DNA from: Rhizobium sp. NXC14 | GTDB lineage: Bacteria; Pseudomonadota; Alphaproteobacteria; Rhizobiales; Rhizobiaceae | Length of the DNA stretch: 64,000 nucleotides | Assembly: GCF_002117485.1 (NCBI RefSeq) | Contig: NZ_CP021033.1 | Span: 806,001-870,000 of the forward strand | Direction of reading: 5' to 3' | In this document: piece after piece, positions 28,112-37,016 of the stretch | Layout of the letters: every line of letters starts with the position of its first letter | Numbering within the stretch: position 1 is the first letter of the stretch | Position numbers and translations under genes: made by a program | Notes under the pieces: generated by a model | The model's database searches: none | Told to the model about the DNA's origin: nothing | The model's input: only the letters and a program-made list of their open reading frames with translations

Positions 28112-29260
28112 CTACCTGTTCAACAGAACCGGGCCGCCGTCGATCTTGATGCGGAGCAGCTTGTAGGGCTTCTTGCGCATATCGACGCCCTGGTGGAAAC
28201 CAGCCTGCTTGTCGAGTTGGTTGGCGGTAAAGTAGAGGTAGCCATCCGCCGCGATAGAGAGAGTATCCGCCCATTGGATCTCAGGGGAATGGACGAGCGT
28301 CGACCACTTGCCCTTGTCGAGCACCCGGATACTGTCATGCTCGTAGTCGCCGCCATAAACGCGGCCCTTGTCATCTGTTTCTAGCCCGTCGGAAGCGCCC
28401 TTCAAGCCAAGATCCTTCACCTTGGCGGCAAGCTGCTTTTCGCTGACGTTCTGGTCGAGAAGTGCGGCCGTCGGCACGGCGTAAAGATGGCGTCCAGATA
28501 CCGCCGAATAGTATAGCGTTTCGCCGTCAGGAGAGATCGCAATTCCATCGCTGGCGATCTGAATTTTGGACGGCTTTCCATCTTTCGGACGGTTCATGAA
28601 CTTCTGGCCGTCGATAAGAGCAATGAAATCCTTGTCAGCCGATGTGCTCGGATCTCCCGTCAGACGACGGAAGGCTTTACCGGACGCGAGATCGACAACA
28701 ATGATGCCGCCGGGACCCGTCAGGGAGCTGTCGGTCACATAGGCGACACCCTCCGGACCCTTGGTCAGGTCGAAACGGATATCGTTCACATAAGTCGACT
28801 TGAGGATAACGTCGGCTGGGAAGACGATGGTCTTGACCACCCTATTGGTCGCGAGATCGACGGCGACCAGCTTGGCGCCGCCTTCAATCGGCGGCTTGAA
28901 ACCGGGTGCCGCGGTGTCGAGGATCCACAGGCGGTTGGCAGGATCAACGACGACGCTCTGGACGCTGATCAGGCTCTTGGCCGGATTTTCCGGGTCCGCC
29001 TTGTTGATCTCTGCGTCGGGATAGGCCACCGCCTTACCGTTGATCAACTCCGCCACGGTGAACGGAACGTCGTCGCCCCAACGCGGATAGTTGATGAAGA
29101 TGCGGCCGTCACGTGCGACGGTCACCCCGGTCGGCATCGCCTCGTTGAACGTCGCGACGGTTTCGAGCTTTGGCGCTTTATCTTCTGCAAAGGACTGGGT
29201 AGCGGGTAATGCGAGCATCAAGCCGGTGGTAGCCAGCAACAACAGCGTTTTCTTTATCAT
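28112..29260 (-). CDS. Secreted major-royal-jelly/SMP-30-like beta-propeller protein
   Basis: 382 residues from ATG 29260 (GGAGAT upstream). It has a Sec signal (MIKKTLLLLATTGLMLALPA to TQSFAED) and a beta-propeller with repeated blade motifs such as GRIFINYPRWGDD, NRLWILDTAAPG, GIAISPDGETLYYSA and KGRVYGGDYEHDSI. This pattern belongs to the MRJP/Yellow group related to dopachrome-converting enzymes and SMP-30 lactonases. Periplasmic. Catalytic activity is not proven for bacterial members. Last gene of the adh-ABM-SDR cluster on the minus strand, 132 bp after the SDR. Confidence 0.82.
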   Translation of the reverse strand: MIKKTLLLLATTGLMLALPATQSFAEDKAPKLETVATFNEAMPTGVTVARDGRIFINYPRWGDDVPFTVAELINGKAVAYPDAEINKADPENPAKSLISVQSVVVDPANRLWILDTAAPGFKPPIEGGAKLVAVDLATNRVVKTIVFPADVILKSTYVNDIRFDLTKGPEGVAYVTDSSLTGPGGIIVVDLASGKAFRRLTGDPSTSADKDFIALIDGQKFMNRPKDGKPSKIQIASDGIAISPDGETLYYSAVSGRHLYAVPTAALLDQNVSEKQLAAKVKDLGLKGASDGLETDDKGRVYGGDYEHDSIRVLDKGKWSTLVHSPEIQWADTLSIAADGYLYFTANQLDKQAGFHQGVDMRKKPYKLLRIKIDGGPVLLNR

Positions 29261-29392
29261 CAGGATCTCCATTAGAGCATAGCCCATCGATCCCTGGCCG
29301 AACGGGGAGCCGCTGGAGCCAGAGGGGCAAGATTCGAGACGGTTCGCACGGACAGGGTCCGTGCAAGGTTTGGTTTCAGTAAGAGCTAGACC

Positions 29393-30106
29393 TCACGCGA
29401 TGGCGCCGCCGCCATCGACGCGGACATTCGAGCCAGTCGCAAACGGTGTTGCCATCAGGAAAAGCACCGCATTTGCAATGTCGGTCGACTTTCCGATCGT
29501 CTTTGCCGGCAGGTTCGCAGCCACCTTTGCGAACATTGCGTCCTTCGCGTCATGGTCCATCCTCGACCAGAGGGGCGTATCGATCAGCCCGGGCGACACC
29601 GTGTTCACCCGAACGGGCGAAAGCTCGAGTGCGAGGCCCCGTGCAAGGCTCTCGAGCGCGGCATTGATGGCGCCCTGCAGCACCGACGTGGCCGACGGTC
29701 GTTCACTCAGGAAACCCGAGATGAGCGTCAAGGTGCCACGTTCCGTGAACCGGGCAAGACGGGCCACCCGATAGGCGCCCCAGAACTTGCTCTCCATCGC
29801 CTGTTGCGCATCGGCAAGCGCAAGCTTGCGCACAGGTCCCGTGGGCGTCTGTGCCGCTGACACGACGATATGATCGAACGGCTCGTTTGCGCTGAAAAAA
29901 GCTTCGAGTGCGTTTTCGTCCGCTGTATCGAGAACCACCGATCGAGCCTGCGGTCCCAAGGACTTCAACGCTTCATCAAGCTTCGAACGCGACCGAGAGG
30001 CGATCGTGACGGCAGCACCGGCGGCGATGGCTGCTTCTGCCACCGCCAAGCCGATGCCCGAACTGCCGCCAACAACAAGGATGCGGCTGTTTGCGAGAGA
30101 TGTCAT
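29393..30106 (-). CDS. SDR-family protein without the catalytic Tyr-Lys
   Basis: 237 residues. NAD(P) loop GGSSGIGL (13-20) is intact, but the NNAG motif is SAAQ (83-86) and the active-site YxxxK is replaced by QGAIN (Gln144, Asn148) in SATSVLQGAINAALESL. The C-terminus with NTVSPGLIDTP and GSNVRVDGGGAIA is normal. The fold and cofactor site look sound; classical dehydrogenase chemistry is unlikely. It follows the monooxygenase-like gene by 51 bp on the same strand. Confidence 0.85.
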   Translation of the reverse strand: MTSLANSRILVVGGSSGIGLAVAEAAIAAGAAVTIASRSRSKLDEALKSLGPQARSVVLDTADENALEAFFSANEPFDHIVVSAAQTPTGPVRKLALADAQQAMESKFWGAYRVARLARFTERGTLTLISGFLSERPSATSVLQGAINAALESLARGLALELSPVRVNTVSPGLIDTPLWSRMDHDAKDAMFAKVAANLPAKTIGKSTDIANAVLFLMATPFATGSNVRVDGGGAIA

Positions 30107-30157
30107 GATATTTCCCTTCCTGCCTCACTCGGTCGTGAGCTCGGCAATATCTGGTTT

Positions 30158-30466
30158 TCAGAGGAGTTGCTGAAGGCGTTGCAGGTGCAACGGTTCCGCA
30201 AGAAGCACATCAAGACGGGCCGCTAGCGATTGGAATGGAGCCGCCTGCGCATGAGCCTCGAGAGCCGAGCCATCTCGCCAGCTTTCCAACATCACAGCTG
30301 AATTTGGGTCGTCGCGGTCCACGGTAAGATCGTAGAGCAGGCAGCCATCTTCCTTTCGCACATCCGGCACGATCGCCTTCAATGCATCAAAGAGCGCAGA
30401 CCGCTGCTCCGGCTTTGCCTTTAACCTCGCAACGAGGTGAATCACCTCCGAAGCATTCTCATTCAT
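30158..30466 (-). CDS. Antibiotic-biosynthesis-monooxygenase (ABM) domain protein
   Basis: 102 residues from ATG 30466 (AGGACAGGA upstream). A small ferredoxin-like alpha/beta barrel with IHLVARLKAKPEQRSALFDALKA and EDGCLLYDLTVDRDD, followed by SWRDGSALEAHAQAAPFQSL. Homologues (YgiN/YcnE type) are quinol or quinone monooxygenases or have regulatory roles. Cytosolic dimer expected. It lies between a quinone-reductase-like MDR and an SDR under a divergent HxlR regulator, which fits a quinone or electrophile response. Confidence 0.85.
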   Translation of the reverse strand: MNENASEVIHLVARLKAKPEQRSALFDALKAIVPDVRKEDGCLLYDLTVDRDDPNSAVMLESWRDGSALEAHAQAAPFQSLAARLDVLLAEPLHLQRLQQLL

Positions 30467-30541
30467 CGTCCTGTCCTCTGTTAGGGTCACCACCGTCCGA
30501 ATATCGGGGCGGAAAGACTGTTGACCTTCCGCCCCGGCTCT

Positions 30542-31564
30542 TCACTTGGCGCCGAAACCTTCCAGCACGAGCTTGCCTCTGGTCTTTCCACTTTCGACCG
30601 CGGCATGCGCCTTTTTCAAATTTGCGGCGTTTATGGGAGAAATCGTTTCGGTCACGGTTGTCCGGATCTTCCCCTCGTCGATCAGCCGGGAAACCTCGTT
30701 GAGCAGCTTGCCCTGTTCGGCAATGTCGGCGGTCTCGAAGATCGAACGCGTGAACATCAGCTCCCAGTGGATCGACGCTGCCTTGCGCTTGAAGCCAAGG
30801 ACATCAAGGCCGTCCGGGTCGTCGATCAGACCGAAGCGGCCCTGCGGCGCGATGAGCTCGATAATCTCCTTCAGATGACGATGGGTCTCGGTCGTGGAGA
30901 AAACGAAGGCCGGCGCGCCGATACCGAGGGCGGCAACCTGTTCGGCAAGCGGCTTGGAATGGTCGATGACATGGTGAGCGCCGAGGGTCTTGACCCATTC
31001 CTGTGTTTCCGGGCGTGATGCCGTGGCAATGACCGTCACATTTGTCAGCGCCCGTACGAGCTGAATCGCAATCGAGCCGACGCCACCGGCACCGCCAATA
31101 ATGACGATCGCGTTTGCCGCACCTGGCACGGGCTTGCGAATATCCAGCCGATCAAACAGCATCTCCCAGGCCGTGATGGCCGTCAGCGGTAAAGCTGCAG
31201 CTTCGGCATTGGATACCGTCTCCGGCTTGCGTCCAACGATCCGCTCATCGACGAGATGAAACTGACTGTTGGCGCCCGGACGGATCAGCGAGCCGGCATA
31301 AAAGACCTCGTCCCCGACCTTGAAGTCTTTCGCGTCAGGCCCGGCTTCGACCACCTTGCCGACGGCATCCCAGCCGAGAACCTTCCATTGACCCGCTTCC
31401 GGATTGGCACCCTTGCGAACCTTCGTATCGACCGGATTGACCGAAATCGCCTCGACCTCGACGAGAATGTCGCGGCCCGCCGGTACTGGACGGGGAAGTT
31501 CGATATCCTGCAAGGCATCGTCCCGTTCAATGGCGCCAGCTGTCTTGTAACCGATTGCTTTCAT
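30542..31564 (-). CDS. Zinc-type alcohol dehydrogenase-like (MDR) quinone reductase
   Basis: 340 residues from ATG 31564 (GGAGCAAACC upstream). MDR fold: VEAISVNPVDTKVR, GWDAVGKVVEAGPDAKDFKVGDEVFYAG and cofactor loop GGAGGVGSIAIQL. Zinc-ligand cysteines are absent, as in the NADPH:quinone reductase subgroup. First gene of a four-gene minus cluster (MDR, ABM, SDR, propeller) divergent from hxlR at 31680. Role in removal of quinones or other electrophiles is inferred from family and context. Confidence 0.88.
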   Translation of the reverse strand: MKAIGYKTAGAIERDDALQDIELPRPVPAGRDILVEVEAISVNPVDTKVRKGANPEAGQWKVLGWDAVGKVVEAGPDAKDFKVGDEVFYAGSLIRPGANSQFHLVDERIVGRKPETVSNAEAAALPLTAITAWEMLFDRLDIRKPVPGAANAIVIIGGAGGVGSIAIQLVRALTNVTVIATASRPETQEWVKTLGAHHVIDHSKPLAEQVAALGIGAPAFVFSTTETHRHLKEIIELIAPQGRFGLIDDPDGLDVLGFKRKAASIHWELMFTRSIFETADIAEQGKLLNEVSRLIDEGKIRTTVTETISPINAANLKKAHAAVESGKTRGKLVLEGFGAK

Positions 31565-31625
31565 GGTTTGCTCCTTTGATGAAAGAGGGATTGCTGATTG
31601 ATATGGATCCAAAATGATCTATATT

Positions 31626-31642
31626 CGTATTAGCGCAATACG
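31626..31642. promoter_or_regulatory. Candidate HxlR operator 1
   Basis: Perfect inverted repeat CGTATT-AGCGC-AATACG in the 115-bp gap between the MDR gene (-) and hxlR (+). HxlR proteins bind short dyads in such gaps. Confidence 0.5.
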
Positions 31643-31658
31643 CACAAAGAACGCACGT

Positions 31659-31676
31659 AGTATCAAAAAGGATACT
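31659..31676. promoter_or_regulatory. Candidate HxlR operator 2
   Basis: Perfect inverted repeat AGTATC-AAAAAG-GATACT ending 3 nt before the hxlR start codon. It shares GTAT/ATAC arms with operator 1. Its place over the hxlR ribosome site suggests autorepression. Confidence 0.5.
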
Positions 31677-31679
31677 GTT

Positions 31680-32081
31680 ATGGCAAAGGCCAGACATTCC
31701 CGTTTCGATTGTTCTCCTGGCTGCTCGGTCGAGGCTGCGATTGGCCTCATCGATGGAAAATGGAAGTCGGTGGTTCTTTTCCACCTCCTGTCCGGCACGT
31801 TGAGGTTCAATGAACTCCGCAAGCATATCGCCAATGTCACGCCACGCATGTTGACCAATCAGTTGCGTGAGCTTGAGGACGATGGGCTGATCGAGCGCAA
31901 GGTCTATGCGCAGGTCCCGCCGAAGGTCGAATATAGCCTTTCGGAACTCGGCCGCAGCATGGAGCCGATCCTGCTTGCACTTAAATATTGGGGCGACGCC
32001 AACATAAGCCTTTACGGCAAGCCGCGTGGTCTCGATCCGCGGGAGGCGAAAGTTACCGAGCGTGGCGTGGCCCACGCCTGA
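31680..32081 (+). CDS. HxlR-family regulator
   Basis: 133 residues from ATG 31680. It has the HxlR winged helix: CSVEAAIGLIDGKWKSVVLFHL, RFNELRKHIANVTPRMLTNQLRELEDDGLIERKVY, PPKVEYSLSELG. Cys11 and Cys15 lie in the N-terminal stretch where family members (YodB, HypR) sense electrophiles through thiols. It is divergent from the MDR-ABM-SDR-propeller cluster, its probable target. No good ribosome site is visible because operator 2 occupies that space. Confidence 0.9.
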   Translation: MAKARHSRFDCSPGCSVEAAIGLIDGKWKSVVLFHLLSGTLRFNELRKHIANVTPRMLTNQLRELEDDGLIERKVYAQVPPKVEYSLSELGRSMEPILLALKYWGDANISLYGKPRGLDPREAKVTERGVAHA

Positions 32082-32162
32082 GCACCCTCCGTCTCACCGA
32101 GGCGGAGATCAGCGGACCTCATCTAGCTTCTCCATCAATAACGGCTCAAGGCGGCAGTCGAT

Positions 32163-33125
32163 ATGCGACGCGTTGGTTTCATCATGGAAGACGGCTTCCA
32201 GGTCATGGGCATGGCCGCTCTGACCGCTTTCGAATTCGCCAATGAAGCACTTGGCGGGGAGATGTATCGCCTGACGGTGATGTCCGAAAAGGGCGGCACG
32301 ATCCGCTCGTCACTCGGCATCCGTATCGAGACCGAACCGCTCGGCGATTATCCCGATACGCTGATGGTGGTCGGAGAACTCTTTCCCAAGCCGGCCTCCC
32401 CGACGCTGCTTGCCTATATTCGTGATGCCGCGATCCAGTCGCGTCGCGTCGCCGGTGTCTGCACCGGAGCTTTCCTTCTGGCCGAAGCCGGCTTACTCGA
32501 TGGTCGCACCGCGACAACACACTGGGCCCATGCCCGGACGTTGCGAGAGCGCTATCCTTCAATAGCAGTCGATGAAGACAGGATCTTCGTCCATGACGGC
32601 AATATCTGGACGTCTGCCGGTATGAGCGCTGCCATCGACCTGACGCTCGCCATGATCGAGGATGATCACGGTGCTGAACTCTCACGTCTCATCGCCCGCA
32701 AGATGGTTGTCTATCATCGCAGGCCGGGGGGCCAATCGCAGTTTTCCGCTTTGCTGGAACTCGAGCCCCGTTCGGATCGGGTGCGTCGTGCCCTCATTTA
32801 TGCCAAGGAGAACCTTCGCAATCCGCTGACCGTCGAGGAACTGGCGGAAGCAGCGAGCCTCAGCCCGCGCCAATTCAGCCGTCTGTTTCGTGACGAGACG
32901 GGGCAATCCCCGGCAAAGGCAGTTGAACGCCTGCGGCTGGAGGCAGCGAAAGCCATGCTGGAAGACGGTCGCCACCCGATGGATATTGTGGCAAGGGATA
33001 CCGGCTTCGCTGACCGGGACCGCATGCGCCGTGCGTTCTTGCGCTTCTTCGGGCAGCCACCACAAACCCTTCGTCGCAGCCTCCAGCTGATCGAAGGTGG
33101 ATGTACGGAAGAATTCGCCGCCTGA
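32163..33125 (+). CDS. GlxA-type regulator (DJ-1/PfpI domain plus AraC HTH)
   Basis: 320 residues. N-terminal part about 1-185 is a DJ-1/PfpI-like amidotransferase fold (VGFIMEDGFQVMGMAALTAF; SRRVAGVCTGAFLLAEAGLL with the nucleophile-elbow Cys; IWTSAGMSAAIDLTLAMI). C-terminal part about 210-310 has two AraC HTH units (LTVEELAEAASLSPRQFSRLF; MDIVARDTGFADRDRMRRAF). Such proteins sense small molecules or are catalytically inactive. Follows hxlR by 81 bp in the same direction and precedes the AhpD-like gene. Confidence 0.9.
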   Translation: MRRVGFIMEDGFQVMGMAALTAFEFANEALGGEMYRLTVMSEKGGTIRSSLGIRIETEPLGDYPDTLMVVGELFPKPASPTLLAYIRDAAIQSRRVAGVCTGAFLLAEAGLLDGRTATTHWAHARTLRERYPSIAVDEDRIFVHDGNIWTSAGMSAAIDLTLAMIEDDHGAELSRLIARKMVVYHRRPGGQSQFSALLELEPRSDRVRRALIYAKENLRNPLTVEELAEAASLSPRQFSRLFRDETGQSPAKAVERLRLEAAKAMLEDGRHPMDIVARDTGFADRDRMRRAFLRFFGQPPQTLRRSLQLIEGGCTEEFAA

Positions 33126-33263
33126 AGTTCCCAAATTGGTCGATCCGATCACGATGTGGGCTCGACGCGCCAAAAGCGATTATCAGCAATTATCGGCAGC
33201 GCGAAGTTACAATCTTGACGCTCTCCTCCCGGGGATTATCGCCTCGGTTCAAGGAGACCAATC

Positions 33264-33803
33264 ATGTCAGCAATTTCAGCACTTTCAGACAATGAAGTAA
33301 CACCGCATGTGGCAGAGGTCTTTGCCTCGGCAAAGGCCGCGATGGGGAAGGTTCCCAACCTCTATCGGGTTCTCGCCCATGCGCCGGCCGCACTCGACGT
33401 CTATACCGGTTCCAAGGGGTTTCTGCGCGACGGCGTCCTTTCCCCTGCGGCGCAGGAGCAGATCGCTATCGCCATCGCAACCGCAAACGGCTGTGATTAT
33501 TGTCTCGCCGCCCATACTGGCGGCGCACGCGCGGCCGGGGTCAGCGCCGAGGATCGAGGCAATGCCCAGCAGGGACGAACGTCGGATCCGAAAACCCAGG
33601 CCATTCTGGAGCTCGCTCTGGCAATCAACGCCACTCATGGACAGGGAGCGGCTCCAGCGCTTGAGGCAGCCAAAGCTTACGGCCTGACCGACGCGGAAAT
33701 CCTTGAGACGATCGCTCACGTGGCGGTCAACATCCTCACCAACAGCGTCAACAACACCGTCGGCACAGTCCTCGATTTCCCGAAGGTCGAACGGGTCGCC
33801 TGA
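33264..33803 (+). CDS. Carboxymuconolactone decarboxylase/AhpD-like protein
   Basis: 179 residues. Redox motif Glu65 ... GCDYCLAAHT with Cys77, Cys80 and His84 (EX(n)CxxCxxxH), as in AhpD alkylhydroperoxidases, in an all-helical fold; also LAHAPAALDVYTG and a C-terminal INATHGQGAAP region. Predicted peroxide or thiol-redox role in the cytosol. AAGGAG precedes ATG 33264. It sits in the electrophile/oxidant cluster after the GlxA-like regulator. Confidence 0.9.
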   Translation: MSAISALSDNEVTPHVAEVFASAKAAMGKVPNLYRVLAHAPAALDVYTGSKGFLRDGVLSPAAQEQIAIAIATANGCDYCLAAHTGGARAAGVSAEDRGNAQQGRTSDPKTQAILELALAINATHGQGAAPALEAAKAYGLTDAEILETIAHVAVNILTNSVNNTVGTVLDFPKVERVA

Positions 33804-33943
33804 CGCAGTTCTTCATCCCGATCATGCGAGCTGCATGTCCTAAAATGACGTTTAGTTGTCATTTGAGCCGTCCAAACGCTGAGGCATGATCTTCCCATCG
33901 AAACACCGCTTCTACCCAAAGCCAGAATCCAAGGAGAGCTTTC

Positions 33944-34702
33944 ATGCAACTTGAGAACAATACGATCTTCATCACGGGCGGCACGTCCGGCATTGGCCGC
34001 GCATTGGCGGAGTCCTTTCAGCGCCTCGGTAACAAGGTCATCATTGCTGGCCGCCGCAAGGCCCTGCTCGACGAGGTGACAGCAGCCAATCCCGGTATGG
34101 AAGGCGTCGAGCTCGATATCGCCGATCCAGCAGATATCGAGCGCGTCGCAGGACGGCTGATCCGCAACTATCCGGCGCTGAACGTCCTCGTCAACAATGC
34201 CGGCATCATGCCGTTCGACGACGCCGGCGGAAAGATCGATGACGCGCAATCGCGGCGGATCATCGACACCAACCTGCTCGGCCCGATCCGCCTGACTTCG
34301 GCGCTGATCGATCATCTTAAGGCTCAGCCGAAGGCGACGATCATCCATAACACATCGGTTCTGGCCTATCTGCCGCTCGCCTCCACCGCTGTCTATTCCG
34401 CCACCAAGGCGGCGCTGCATTCCTACGCTCTGTCGCAGCGTTTCCAGCTGCGTGGCACCAATGTCAGCGTCCAGGAAATCGCGCCGCCATGGGTCGATAC
34501 CGATCTGATCAAGAAGAGCGGCGATCCCCGCGCAATGCCGCTCGACATCTTCATCGAGAAGACGATGAAGGGTCTCGGTACCGAAGCCGAGGAGATCTAT
34601 GTCGAGGAGATCAAGGCGATCCGCGACAATCCCGGCAGCGGAGAGCACGCGCTGTTCAACGCCTTCAACGAATCGCTGATCTCAAACCCGATCCCCGTCT
34701 GA
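33944..34702 (+). CDS. SDR oxidoreductase, DltE-like
   Basis: 252 residues, classical SDR with TGGTSGIG (11-18), IAGRRK, NNAGIMPFDD and catalytic Ser, Tyr and Lys in HNTSVLAYLPL and AVYSATKAALHSY. The late motif IAPPWVDTDLI and C-terminus EEIYVEEIKAIRDNPG resemble the DltE-like subgroup. Substrate unknown. AAGGAGAG precedes the ATG. It is followed after 60 bp by an MFS exporter. Confidence 0.9.
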   Translation: MQLENNTIFITGGTSGIGRALAESFQRLGNKVIIAGRRKALLDEVTAANPGMEGVELDIADPADIERVAGRLIRNYPALNVLVNNAGIMPFDDAGGKIDDAQSRRIIDTNLLGPIRLTSALIDHLKAQPKATIIHNTSVLAYLPLASTAVYSATKAALHSYALSQRFQLRGTNVSVQEIAPPWVDTDLIKKSGDPRAMPLDIFIEKTMKGLGTEAEEIYVEEIKAIRDNPGSGEHALFNAFNESLISNPIPV

Positions 34703-34762
34703 CACGGCAGGCCGGGGCCCGGTTGCCGAGAAGGCAGCCGGGCCATTTGGCTGGAGGTTACG

Positions 34763-35995
34763 ATGCTACAGAAACATGACCTGAAATCCGCCACCCCCGT
34801 GAACAGTGATGATCTGCACCCATCCGAGCCATCGATGTTGCCGGCTTGGTTCCTGGCACTTGGCACCTTCGCGATTGGCACCGAGGGTTTCATGATCGCC
34901 CCACTGTTGCCGACCATCTCAGCCGATCTCGGCATGAGCCTGTCGGCAACCGCCATGCTGGTTGTGGTCTTTACCCTGGTACTGTCCCTCAGCTCACCGG
35001 TCGCAACGGTCGCGACCGGCAGTTTGCGTCGGCGGGACACACTGCTGCTTGCCATGACGCTATTCACCGCCGGCAATCTGATCGCGGCCTTCGCGCCCGG
35101 CTTTGGCACGCTGATATTTGCCCGCATCCTGATGGCGGTCGCCGCCGGTCTCTATGCGCCGAACGCCAATGCGCTTGCCGGGATGATCGTACCCTCAGAA
35201 AAACGGGGACGCGCGCTTGCGATCGTCAGCGGTGGAATGACGATCGCGATCGCGCTCGGCCTGCCCCTTGGTTCGATCATCGGCCATACATTTGGCTGGC
35301 GCTCGACCTTTTTCATGGTCGCCGGCATGGGAGCTATCGCGATCATCGGCATCCTGACAGGAGTCGGACGTAATGCGGGAGCCCATATGGCGATCGCGAG
35401 CCTGAGTGAACGGATCAGCGTCATCCGCCAAGCGCCCGTATTGAAACTCCTGTCGGTGACGCTGTTCTGGTCGATGGGTGCCTATACGGCCTACCCTTAC
35501 ATCGCACCCTATCTCTCCAAGACGCTCGGCTTCGCCGACAGAGGTATTGCGGCAACCGTCACGCTCTGGGGCGTATTCGCGGCACTGGGCGTCTTCACCG
35601 GCGGTGCACTCAACGATCGGTTTGGATCGCTCAAGGTCGCGAATCTCTCCCTCGTCGCGCTCGCCCTCTCCTTCGCCATCCTCGCAGTTGCAACGAGGGT
35701 GCCGGGTTTGGCTGCGGTTCTTCTGGTACTTCTCGCCGTCGCCGGATGGGGTTTCAGTGTCTGGTCCTTCTTTCCCGCGCAGATGGCGCGTCTGATCGTT
35801 GCAGGCGGGCACGCTCACGCTTCCGTCGCCCTCTCGCTCAACTCTTCCACTATGTATCTCGGCTTTTCCATCGGCAGCGCTATCGGCGCCGGGATCATCG
35901 CGATTGGCGATGTCTGGATGATCGGTGCTGCGGCCGCCGTGATGGAACTCGTCGCCGTGACTCTGGACGAAATCTGGAGACGCAGACAATCCTGA
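34763..35995 (+). CDS. MFS exporter (sugar-efflux/AraJ-like)
   Basis: 410 residues, 12 helices. N-terminal helix FALGTFAIGTEGFMIAPLLP is typical of DHA1 exporters of the AraJ/SotB/PbuE kind; also ARILMAVAAGLYAPNANALAG and SGGMTIAIALGLPLG. The start at ATG 34763 adds a hydrophilic leader of about 30 residues; an internal ATG (34835, MLPAWF) is an alternative. Probably co-transcribed with the SDR. A perfect hairpin follows the stop. Confidence 0.88.
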   Translation: MLQKHDLKSATPVNSDDLHPSEPSMLPAWFLALGTFAIGTEGFMIAPLLPTISADLGMSLSATAMLVVVFTLVLSLSSPVATVATGSLRRRDTLLLAMTLFTAGNLIAAFAPGFGTLIFARILMAVAAGLYAPNANALAGMIVPSEKRGRALAIVSGGMTIAIALGLPLGSIIGHTFGWRSTFFMVAGMGAIAIIGILTGVGRNAGAHMAIASLSERISVIRQAPVLKLLSVTLFWSMGAYTAYPYIAPYLSKTLGFADRGIAATVTLWGVFAALGVFTGGALNDRFGSLKVANLSLVALALSFAILAVATRVPGLAAVLLVLLAVAGWGFSVWSFFPAQMARLIVAGGHAHASVALSLNSSTMYLGFSIGSAIGAGIIAIGDVWMIGAAAAVMELVAVTLDEIWRRRQS

Positions 35996-36017
35996 CGGGA
36001 ACGACGTAGAACCAGAG

Positions 36018-36051
36018 ATGGCGCCACGGCAGACGTATGCAGTGGCGCCAT
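36018..36051. terminator. Hairpin between convergent genes
   Basis: Perfect 10-bp inverted repeat ATGGCGCCAC-(14)-GTGGCGCCAT between the MFS stop (35995) and the SDR pseudogene end (36085). Confidence 0.55.
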
Positions 36052-36084
36052 CAGTAGGGAGTAAGCTCGCATATCCGATGGGGA

Positions 36085-36920
36085 TTACGTGAAATCTGTC
36101 CACGAGGCCGAGAGTCGTTGGTTCTCGACTTGGTTCAGCCTCTGGGACAGGGCAGTCGTGATATTGGTGTAAGCATCGCTACCCAAAACCAGCCGTAGAG
36201 CCTCCGTGGAATTGTCGGTTGCTTCGATAATCGCGGCTGCAATCTTTGTCGGGTCGCCGATGGGGTTGCGAGCAGGATCTCGCAGGACCGATCCGAGAGA
36301 GGCGATGGGAGTTTGATCATATCCCGGAGGCGTGTCCGACAGATGCTCGGCTGCAGCGCCGCGGAAGGATGTGCGCGCCGCACCAGGCTCTACGATCAAC
36401 ACCCGAAGCCCAAAGGAGCCGATATCCTTAGAAAGCGATTCAAAATAGCCTTCGATCCCCCATTTGCTCGCATGGTAAGCGGATGCTCCGGGATGCGTGG
36501 CCTGGCCCCATAACTTGAAATCGCGACGATCGTCCCCTTCCCTTGAGCCCGCATATGCGGCAGAGCATGCTTGGTGAGCAACATGGGGGCGATCAGATTG
36601 ACTTCGAGTTGCCGCCGCAAGTGCTCTTCCTCTATGCCCTCCGCGGCACCAAAGAGGCCGTAGCCGGCGTTGTTGACGAGGACGTCGATCTCGCCAAACC
36701 GCGTGACCGCGGCTTCGATGACATCCGCAAATCGCGGAGCACCATCGGCAAGATCTAGCGCCTCAACCGCAAGCGTATCAGGATATTGCGCAATCAGCTC
36801 CTGCAGGCCCGACGTGCTGCGGGCAGTCCCGAAAACGAAGTGCCCGGCCGCAAGCAGCTGCTCGGCTAGCGCCCGTCCCAGCCCGCGGCCAATTCCAGTA
36901 ATGAACCAAACTTTATGCAT
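36085..36920 (-). pseudogene. SDR oxidoreductase interrupted by a one-base frameshift
   Basis: The first part from ATG 36920 reads VWFITGIGRGLGRALAEQ, NNAGYGLFGAAEG and IVAISSYG. At the GGGG run near 36510 the frame breaks; adding one G restores GQATHPGASAYHASKWGIEG with the catalytic Tyr and Lys, then FGLRVLIVEPGAARTSFRG to the stop at 36085. The restored protein (about 278 residues) is a normal SDR of the type often next to LysR or TetR genes. As given, the sequence yields only a 174-residue product without the active site. May be a true mutation or a homopolymer error. Confidence 0.85.
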
Positions 36921-36935
36921 TTCAGAGGTCCTCAC

Positions 36936-36956
36936 ATTTGTAATGTCCTCTCAAAT
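36936..36956. promoter_or_regulatory. LysR-type binding site (T-N11-A box)
   Basis: ATTTG-(11 nt)-CAAAT, a perfect dyad with the T-N11-A geometry of LysR boxes, in the 96-bp gap between the SDR pseudogene (-) and lysR (+). Confidence 0.6.
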
Positions 36957-37016
36957 ACCGACGAGGTTTATAAAGGAGAATTGCACAGTGCTGGATAGAC
37001 TGTTAGCAATCTGGCC

